Made by a program: the position numbers and the translations under genes | Notes under the pieces: model-generated | Seen by the model: only the letters and a program-made list of their open reading frames with translations | Told to the model about the DNA's origin: nothing | The model's database searches: none | In this document: in pieces, positions 56,187 to 64,000 of the stretch | Position numbering within the stretch: the first letter of the stretch is position 1 | Layout: every line of letters begins with the position of its first letter | From: Chamaecyparis obtusa | Taxonomy: Eukaryota > Streptophyta > Pinopsida > Cupressales > Cupressaceae | NCBI GenBank assembly: GCA_027943335.1 | Contig: BSBK01006737.1 | Coordinates: forward strand, 310,001 to 374,000 | Direction of reading: 5' to 3' | Length of the DNA stretch: 64,000 bases

Positions 56187-58683
56187 TGGCAGATAAAGCA
56201 GTAAAACTGAAGGTACATGTGAGTTCACATCGATTTGAGCACAGCCGGAGACATCAGAGTCCTCAACAGTATGGACATCCAGTAGGTGGACCTCTTTGCT
56301 TTGCTAAAATGTCAATTTTTCCATGTTTTATAGGATTTTAGCAATTTTTCATACGTCTTTTCTATTTTTGAATTTTGCATGCATGAAAACTTGTACGACT
56401 CCCTATCAGGAGTCGTACAACTTTTCAACTGTAGATAGGTTTTCATCTGATAAGCCCCCACGACTCATATCAAAGGGACCCATGAGTCATACGACATTCC
56501 GTCGGGTCCCTCATAACTCGTACAAGGAGGGATGCATTGTCGTGCTACTATGGTTTGTCATTTGGGATGATGTGGAAAGTTGTACAACTTTTCATGCCAG
56601 TTTGAGTTGTCGTATGGAAAATAGTGAGCTGAAAACTCAGTATTAGGTCAAATTTTTTATTTTTCTGATCTATTAGCCTGATTGTTGACCTATTAACCTA
56701 CCTTCTAAAATACTGAACTACCCCATTTATGTCCTTGTAACCTGTTCTATGACCCAATTACTGATAGGATTCCTTGTTTTTGTGTTGTGTAGGTCGTATA
56801 TCCAGATGTACATGTACGGATCTCTCATCCTGCTACTCAGAGATTATGTGTCTCCTTGCCAGACCCTATGAGGGTCCATCTTGCTTCTTGTGGATTCAAG
56901 CACTTGATACATTTACCTGAGATTAGGGTAAATCATGGGCTTTTGACTGTGCTGATTGAGAAGTTCCACTCAAAGACTTAGACCTTTCACTTGTCGATGA
57001 GGGAGATCACTGTTACCCCTGAGGATGTGTATTGGATACTGCGCATTCCCTTCCATGCAGACCGGTGACCGGAGTATGTGAGTTCAGGGAACTTAGGTGT
57101 TTTAGCTTTTAGACGTCTCTTCGGAGATGATACCCAGATGATGACCTCCATTTCTTGGGAGACCTTAGCTCAGGATATGGACAAACACACCGGCTGGAGT
57201 GCATCATTGTCAGGATGATTGGTGGCATTATCATGTCTGATCGTCAGCAGAACGGTCTTTTGATGGGCTGGGCCCCTATGGTAGCACAGTTAATGGCCAC
57301 TCCCTCTGAGTTGGCTTGGGGCCAGTGTTTATTAGCACACATGTTCTTCGAGATGCATGAGGTAGTGTAGCAGGAGAGTAAATCTTTTGCGAAAGGAGCT
57401 CTTGTTCTACAGATATGGGTGTGGGAGCATATCCTAGTGTTGAGACCTATTTGTACTTCACAGAGGTAGCCTCAGGAGCCTGTCATCTATACTTATGATG
57501 GATATGTCATTTAGGGACAGATGGGCCACACTGAGTACTAGAGGCGATGCCTCGATGATATGACATTTGTGCATTGGAGACCATATGTAGCCATTGAGCC
57601 TTGGCCTACTACTCGAGAGCAATTTAGTTATTTCTTCCAGAGCCATGTACTGATTGGGAGGTCATCCTCCACCATAGAGAGGTTTTTTATTACCAGGGTC
57701 TGGCGATAGTATGGACGTATTTAGGATGCCCCAGAGGATTACGCTACATATGCACAGATAGGGCATGAGATTGGACTTGGATGGACATAGAGGCTCTCTT
57801 ATGCTTTGTGTTCATAGGAGTACAGTGCAATTGTCAGTCGGGACTAGGAGTACAGACCAGATGTACTGGATGCTAGTTTTACTAACGGATTCATCTCATG
57901 GCTTGTTGATCACCCCATTCATAGATTTTCTGATCCCACTGAGATGATACCCTCCATGGAGGAGGTGATGGATGATACTGGTGCTCTGATAGGATAGGGT
58001 CCCAGACCTACACAGGCTCCTATCATACACCCCACCCCTTTGAGACCCAGAGTGATGGCTCCACCACAGAGACCATCAGGACAGATGAGGCCCCCTCTTC
58101 ACACTAGTTCCACAACAGGCAAATCTTTTGGTTCTCACAAACAGACTAGAGGAGAGGGTGGTACATTAGGTGGAGTTGGTTCAGTAGATGAGGTACTTGT
58201 AGCTAAGCAGGTGGTAGGTGGTGGTGTGGACTTCACAAAGGGGGATACGGGTTTTGATTTAGGTGTTGAGGTTAGACACCGTAAGGCGCAGAGGGCAGAG
58301 ACTACTGAGCAGGTTGCCCCAGATAATGAGATGGCAGATGTTGATCCTACTGCTCCTCCTACTTCATAGGACACTATCAGATGACTTAGTGCACAAGTCA
58401 GGACCTGAAGGTATGTAGTGCTCGATGGGAGGAGTGATATATAGAGGCAGATAGACAGCGGACTGAGCTGCGTGCAGAGGTACAAAGATTACAGGCAGAG
58501 GTGATTCATCAGACCTCACGGGCAGCTTACTATGTGTCCACATATTATACATTTGTCCCTATTGCATAGAGAGTTCCCTCCTACTCACAGTTCATGATGG
58601 CATCAGAGGGAGCCAGAGCAGAGGCAGTACCAGATGCACCACCTCCTCCTCCACCAGATGTAGAGGATCATGCTAATAGTTGA
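56187..58683 (+). pseudogene. plant mobile domain (PMD) protein gene, antisense in Tat element
   Basis: PMD proteins include plant MAIN/MAIL1 and transposon-borne relatives. Exon 1 (56187-56213, MADKAVKLK) ends at AAG/GTACATG. The acceptor TGTGTTGTGTAG/GTC at 56792 restores phase. Exon 2 reads VRISHPATQRLC, CGFKHLIHLPEIRVNHGLL, then TFHLSMREITVTPEDVYWIL, the PMD signature (T-F-H-x-x-x-G-E-M-T-x-T-x-E-D-V). After a frameshift near 57175 it reads ECIIVRMIGG, LAWGQCLLAHMF and GALVLQIWVWEHI with RP. Later come DMTFVHWRPYVAIEPW and ISWLVDHPIHRF. A Pro-rich tail and a coiled coil (QRTELRAEVQRLQAEV, about 58470) end near 58683. Many stops, often TAG or TGA for Gln, Arg or Trp, show decay. An upstream ATG at 56167 opens a short frame only. 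Confidence 0.8.
56214..56792 (+). other. intron of the PMD gene, with inverted repeats
   Basis: 579 bp with GT and AG ends. It contains TACGACTCC/GGAGTCGTA around a six-base loop (about 56393-56416) and further GTCGTA and TACGAC words up to 56620, so the transcript could form several hairpins. The frame at 56323-56646 inside it is not protein-like. Confidence 0.5.
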
Positions 58684-60744
58684 TTGATCTGTGATATGTT
58701 CTGACATTTTTGATCTGTTGATTTTGATATACTGCACTCTTTTTTATCATTGATATACTGTATTGATTTTGATAGCTCAGTTGAGCTCATTCTTTTGTAC
58801 ACTGTGCCAGTAGTGCACCCCTGACTAGTTCAAGATTTTTGATATATGTGAGATGGTTGTGACTTCATATGTACTTGTCATGTTTTGATGTATGATGTTA
58901 TCATGTGATGCTTATGCTATGAGTAGAGTAGAATGAATGTATGGATATATGTAATGCAATGATTTCTTTTCAAATGTATGGATGTGATGCAAATTTATTT
59001 GATTATGGAAAGATGTATGTATGATTTATGCTTATGCACATGGATGAATTGTAATGCAACAAATGATTATGATATGTAAATGCAGTGATACACATGATAT
59101 ATTTTGCAGGTATTGATGAAGACAAGTACTCATTCTTATGTCAAAAAGGATGTTTAACCCAGGAGGATAACTGCTTGCGATTCGATTGAAGAGACCTTCG
59201 AGTTAGGTTTAAGATCTTGTTAGATTTGAAGAGATATTTGAAGAATTGTTTAAGCATTGAAGTTCGTTTAACCATTGTGAGATCATGAAACATGCAAAAT
59301 GCAAAGAAACATGCAATATGAAATGCAACCTAAGACCTAGGACCTAGTCACTGATCATATGTCAGTCATTCTCATCATTGAATTTTTAGGTAACCGGATA
59401 AATCAATACAATGCCCACTATTTATGAAACCATAGACATATGAATATCGATTTGTATATGCAAGAATCAATACAACACCCACTGATTAGGAAACCATGGA
59501 TATATGAATATTGATTTTGTTTTCAGAATGTCGGATTAGATATAAGCACCAAGGCACAAATGCCAGGATGACCTGAATATCATGTCCATTTTGATATAGC
59601 AATTTGTATAAGCATCAAAACATAGATGTCGTGATGACCTGAATACGCCTTGCATTCAAACACATCAAACAGTCAAGAGATCATTCTAAATCCAATGTGA
59701 ATTACCTGTAGTGACCCTTTATTATTCACATCCTTAGGCAAGATTGTGTTTCACAATAGGAGAAAGAACTCACTCAAAAAGACAATAGTTAGATCAAACT
59801 TCCTTGAATTTTATGGGTATCAATGGTCGAGGTACGCATGGCCATCCAATTCGAGATAGAGGCTCTTACAGTCAGACACCATTTCAATCCAGAATTTCCA
59901 AAGTTGTTAGATGTTCACATACAAACAAAAGACAAAGAAAAGATTATGCCCCCCATCATTACTCTCTAAATCCTGTAAAGGACATCATCGAAGAGCTTGT
60001 GGGAACACAATATGCAAAAATCTCAATGTGAATCAGTAAGCATACAAGGAGATAAAAGCATGTAAAAGCATAGATTGTTTGATGTTTGTGTTTGATGTTT
60101 GATGTAGATGCAAAATCCTTTCTGGAGACGAGACACACTAACTGACTCAAATGAAGCTTCAAAAGACTAACTGGATATGATACGTCTAAGACACATTGGA
60201 GGCCATAGGATATGACATTGGTTGCCCCCAAGTTTTAACATTGATAGGATACCGACGCTTGAGCTGATTGGTGTACAAACTAACTTATTGAAAATATGAA
60301 TGTGAAAACAAATCGGGAGATATGTACAAACTAAAGAAAGACTAAAAGCTAGGAAAGACCAAGATTGCGCTGATAGATGGAGCATTTTGAAACAAGTGGC
60401 GCCCGTTTGCCAAGTTTTCACCATCTTGGAAAAGATTCTATTTTTGCTACAAAGCCGCCTGTTTCCAAGTTTTCACCAAGGCACTTTTTCTTTTTCTCAT
60501 TTTTTTTGTATTTTTCATTTTTTCAATTTTTTTGTACTTTTGATATTTTTTACTTTTTTTTGTGAATCATCAAGGCGCCTGTTGCTAGGTTTTCACCAAG
60601 ATGTTCATTTTTTTAGGACTTTTTCAGATTTTTATAATTTTTTCAAGACATTTTACCATAGACTGAATACCTTAGGCATAGAATTTCTTCAGATGGAGAA
60701 TGTTGATTGGTTCTCAGAGCTATTCTCCTTCAGCCGTTGAGAGT
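58684..60744. other. spacer between PMD gene and integrase
   Basis: Non-coding. A doubled phrase, AATCAATACAA with CCCACT and GAAACCAT, occurs at about 59405 and 59465. The paired AGCACCAAGGCACAAATGCC and AGCATCAAAACATAGATGTC segments are at about 59545 and 59610. Three GGCGCC-type repeats are listed separately. Confidence 0.5.
60395..60605 (+). repeat. three dispersed copies of a GCCTGTT...AGGTTTTCACCA unit
   Basis: GGCGCCCGTTTGCCAAGTTTTCACC (about 60400), GCCGCCTGTTTCCAAGTTTTCACC (about 60452) and GGCGCCTGTTGCTAGGTTTTCACC (about 60574) are separated by T-rich runs. They lie at the end of pol on the antisense strand. Role unknown. Confidence 0.7.
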
Positions 60745-61740
60745 TGATAGGCACTAGAGCCAAAAGTAGCAGTGATAACAAAGGGACCCAGCCAATTGGG
60801 TTCAAACTTCCCCTTGCATTCTCGATGTAATTGATTTTTAGGATTCTCTCTCAAGACTAGATCACCAACCTAAAATTCTTTGTGTCTGACTTTCTTGTTG
60901 TAGCCTCTAGACATTCTTTTCTGATACACTCTAAGATGATCATAGGCTACTTGTCTACGTTCATCTAGTAGTTCAAGTTCTTGCAACCTAGACACTCTGT
61001 AGTCATCATCAGTTACTAGACCATGCATTCAGATTCTTAATGATGGGATTTCAACCTCAATAGGTAGTATTGCTTCAGACCCATAAACTAAAGTGAAAGG
61101 TGTAGCCCTAGTAGGTTTTTTGATACTTTTTCTGTAGGCCCAGAGAGCTGGATTGATCATGAGATGCCAGTCTCTTCCTATTTTATTAACTGTATGATGC
61201 AAGATTTTCAATAAATTCTTGTTTGAAGCCTTTGCTTGTCCATTCCCTTAAGGATAATTGATAGAAGACCAATGTTGTGTAATCTTGAATTTGGCACATA
61301 AATCATCTAGATCTTTATTCTTGAATTACCCACCATTATCTGTGATTATGGAATGAGGTATCCCATATCTTCATATGATATAGTTCAATATGAACATAGA
61401 TATTTGTTTTCCAGTTGCTTGTGTTAAAGGGACTACTTCTACCCATTTTGTAAAATAATCTGTAGCTATGATTATATGGGTATGTCCATTAGAAGAATGA
61501 GGATGTATAGCTCCGATAAGATCAAATGCCCATTGGTGAAAAGGCCATTGTGTAGTAAAGGGAATTAGATCTCTCCCTGGAGCATGAATTAAGTTTCCAT
61601 GCATTTGGCACTTTTGACAATTCTTAGCAAACTTGATAGACTCTTTCTCCATTTCAGGCCAATAGTACCCAGCCCTAATAATTTTTTGCGCTAGTGTTAA
61701 ACTGTTCAAGTGTGACCCACAAATACCATCATGGACTTCC
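60745..61740 (-). pseudogene. Tat integrase, broken, catalytic Glu changed
   Basis: Would insert the element. H2C2 finger: the His part lies near 61710 (DGICGSHLNSLTLAQKI), the cysteines are CQKCQMHG. The core reads WAFDLIGAIHP (first Asp) and IITDNGG (second Asp, about 61345). Near 61237 the family has GQAEATNK but this copy reads GQAKASNK, so the catalytic Glu is Lys (AAG for GAG). The C-terminal part includes ALWAYRKSIKKPT, VYGSEAILPIEVEIPSLRI and a GDLVLRENPKN tail. At least five in-frame stops. Confidence 0.9.
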
Positions 61741-62040
61741 TCTAATGCACGTTAAGACTCTTCCCATTCTAAACATCTAAGTAGCGTACCATCTAGACCT
61801 CATTTGTATAGATCATGACCAATGATGACATATCAGGAGGCATTACGGATAAGGTATCTCTTTTCATGGCGGTTGAAGGTATTGGGAATGATTTGGTCTT
61901 GGAGATAGGAAAATAGGTTTTTGTATCTAGATGAATCATGACTAACAACAGTGCAAATCATGTGGGTTTCAAGGGAATCATATGCAGGATAAGATAGTGC
62001 TTCCACCAGGAACTCAGTAGCATAGCTCATGTTTAGGTTG

Positions 62041-62415
62041 CTATAATAAAGTAGATAGCATTGCCATTGCATCAGCAACCTTATTCTCTATTCTAGGAAT
62101 TTGCTCAAATGTGATGGATAGGAAATACTTCTTTAGATCATCTACCATTCTCTTGTAAGGAATGAGCTTTTCATCTTTAGTTTGGTACACATCATTGACT
62201 TGATGGATAACAAGTTGAGAGTCTCCATGAATATGTAGCTCTATTACCCTCCACTCAATTGCTATTTTCATACCATTCAAAAGGGCTTCATATTCAGCAA
62301 TATTGTTTGTGCAAGGAAACTTTAATCTGAATTCTTTTGGTATGGAGTATCCTTGAGGAGTTATGAACAATATGCCTACACCTGACCCATTCTGTGTGTA
62401 GGAGTCATCAAAGAA
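62041..62415 (-). pseudogene. archaeal-type RNase H (aRNH) of the Tat element
   Basis: Removes RNA from the RNA-DNA hybrid. After a stop the frame reads LFFDDSYTQNGSGVGI, NNIAEYEALLNGMKIA, HIHGDSQLVIHQV and PRIENKVADAMAML. The four catalytic acids (D, E, D, D) are all present. This RVT_3-type domain in addition to the RT-linked RNase H is what marks the Tat lineage. A frameshift follows near 62041-62078, where the linker to integrase begins. Confidence 0.9.
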
Positions 62416-62905
62416 TAATTATGATTCCCTAGAAGAAAAAGTCATGATAGAGGAATCCAAAAATTCCATTTGCATTGGTGTATCATCAATCATAGGTGCA
62501 TCTGCTAATTGATCAGCAATAACCTTTCCTTTGATAGCTTTTCTTTCCACATATTCAATGTCAAATTCACTTAAGAGCATGACCCATTTAGCTAATCTAC
62601 CTGTGAGGGCAGCTTTGCTTAGTAGGTACTTGAGTGGATCAATCTTAGCTACCAATTATGTGGTATGAGCTAACATGTAGTGTCTCAATTTCTGTGATGC
62701 AAAGATCACAACTAGACAAGCTTTCTCAATTATTGAATAGTTCTTCTCATATGCAACCAATGTCCTACTGATAAAGTATATAGCTCTTTCCTTTTTGTTC
62801 TCATCATGTTGTGCAACCAATGCCCCCAGTGATGTATCTGTTGTGGAGGCATATAAGATCAATGGCTTCCCATGAATGGGAGGCATCAAAATAGGAGGAT
62901 TTGAT
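62416..62905 (-). pseudogene. RT-linked RNase H of the Tat element
   Basis: Reads ILYASTTDTSLGALVAQ, RAIYFISRTLVAYEKNYS, QKLRHYMLAHTT, then LSKAALTGRLAKWVMLLSEF. The same frame continues from the RT with stops near 62653 and 62905. In Tat elements this domain is often degenerate, and here the first Asp of the usual D-A-S motif is absent. Confidence 0.87.
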
Positions 62906-63995
62906 AGATATTATTTGATATGGTCAAATTTCTTCTCACATTCTTCATTCCATGCAAAGGTCACACCTTTATGTAATGTTTTTGTAAAAGGTTGTGATAT
63001 ATCTGCCAGCTATGATATGAATCTTCTTATAGATTGAACTCTTCCTTGCAATGTCCTCATTTGACTAATATTCTTTGGAGGTTGCATTTCCATTATAGCC
63101 TTCACTTTAGCTGGATCAACTTCAATACCCTTATTTGAAACTATGTATCCTAAGAGCTTTCCAGAAGTGACACCAAAAGCACACTTCTTAGGATTTAGTC
63201 TGAGACTAAATTTTTCCATTCTGTTTAGTATCTTGCTCAAGTCATCTAGATGTTCAACTCTAATCATAGATTTTGCTAAAGTATCATCAACATAATCCTC
63301 CATAGTCCTATGCATCATGTCATGAAAAATAGATGTCATGGCTCTTTGATATGTAGCACCAGCATTTTTTAGCCCAAATGGCATGACATTCCAACAGAAG
63401 GTGCCCCATGCACATGTGAAAGCAGTTTTCTCTTGATCCTCTGGAGCAATTTTTATTTGATTATACCCAAAAAAACCATCCATTAAAGAATACATCTCAA
63501 AGCCTGCAGTCATGTCCACTATCATATCAATGTTAGGTAATGGAAAATCATCCTTGGGGCATGCTTTGTTCACATCTCTAAAGTCTGTGCACACTCTGAT
63601 TGATTTATCTAGTTTTGAAATAGGTACAATATTAGAGATCCACTCTGCATAGTCAATAACTTAGATGAATCCAACTTTCAGGAGCTTCTCTAATTCAGCT
63701 TTTACCAAGAGTGCAACATGAGGATGCATCTTTCTTAACTTTTTCTTGACAGGTTTGACATTTGGAGCTATAGATAAATGATGCATTACAAGATTAGGAT
63801 CCAACCCTGGCATATCTGAATATTTCCATGCAAATTTGATCTTTTTCTCTGTTAGGAATGTTGTAAATTTTTGCTTCTCTTCTTCTGATAAAGATTGTGC
63901 TACATGAATCAATTGTGGTTCTTCTGTTGTTCCCAAATTGATAGATTAAGTGGGCTCAATTAGAATTGGAGATCTGTCCTATAAATGACTCGGAA
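62906..63995 (-). pseudogene. Tat reverse transcriptase, nearly intact
   Basis: Copies element RNA to DNA. One frame from 63936 to 63010 with a single TAA at 63661: SDMPGLDPNLVMHHL, then CTDFRDVNKACPKDDFPLP, FFGYNQIKIAPEDQEKTAF, CWNVMPFGLKNAGATYQ and MEDYVDDTLAKS, with the YVDD catalytic motif intact. It ends LQGRVQSIRRFIS and a stop, after which LADISQPFTKTLHKG leads to RNase H. Typical Ty3/gypsy with Tat-style wording. Upstream sequence leaves the window at 64000. Confidence 0.93.
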
Positions 63996-64000
63996 GGACA

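Larger units (their letters stand above)
53930..64000 (-). mobile_element. Tat-lineage Ty3/gypsy element (3' part) with antisense PMD gene
   Basis: On the minus strand from the right edge: RT, RT-linked RNase H, a second archaeal-type RNase H, H2C2 integrase, a spacer holding a PMD gene on the opposite strand, a polypurine tract and the 3' LTR. The double RNase H is diagnostic of the Tat lineage (Ogre, Grande, Retand relatives). Grande-like members are known for an antisense accessory gene at this place. Gag, protease and 5' LTR are beyond the window. Confidence 0.87.

Overview
The window looks like repeat-dominated nuclear DNA from a large-genome seed plant. A gymnosperm is my best guess, but no single sequence proves it. 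It is AT-rich, has no intact single-copy gene, and every recognisable protein is a transposon protein: Ty1/copia gag-pol, Ty3/gypsy gag-pol of the Tat lineage, a pogo-type DDE transposase and a plant mobile domain (PMD) protein. Almost all carry stops or frameshifts. I see no bacterial, organellar, rRNA, tRNA or CRISPR signal.

Bases 1-26,900: one Ty1/copia element on the minus strand, split inside gag by a 23,640-bp CACTA-type DNA transposon (2596-26235). The insertion is supported by matched terminal inverted repeats beginning CACTA, a 3-bp AAA target duplication, and a gag reading frame that stops at one end and resumes at the other, 23.6 kb away. The CACTA interior has no recognisable Tnp2-type transposase. 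It is a mosaic of its own segments copied in direct and inverted orientation, with long hairpins, a 175-bp tandem array, a nested non-autonomous copia element (6916-10340), a probable solo LTR (about 19800-20879) and a few exon-like scraps (a zf-GRF half-domain near 15.2 kb, a two-exon remnant near 17.5 kb).

Bases 26,900-41,186: mostly non-coding decay. It contains a complete but coding-empty copia derivative with 382/384-bp LTRs (29657-32910), a dead pogo-type transposase (34221-35855), LTR-like sequence after it, a Lys/Glu-rich broken reading frame (37.7-38.6 kb) and an array of about 90-bp palindromic units (38.8-39.3 kb).

Bases 41,187-52,002: two short LTR elements on the minus strand. 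The first (41187-47699) has 1.4-kb LTRs, one of them interrupted by an 841-bp solo LTR with perfect 5-bp target duplication. Its only reading frame is a 340-residue protein with two hydrophobic segments, a G-patch-like motif and a gag-like Cys/His motif. Its LTRs carry a conserved cluster of six W-box cores. The second (48345-52002) has 0.9-kb LTRs and only gag and protease.

Bases 52,003-64,000: LTR debris, then the 3' half of a Tat-lineage Ty3/gypsy element on the minus strand: RT, RNase H, a second archaeal-type RNase H, integrase, then a PMD gene on the opposite strand with its own TATA box and intron, then polypurine tract and 3' LTR. The antisense accessory gene and the giant CACTA nest are the most interesting structures here. 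All counts were made by eye.
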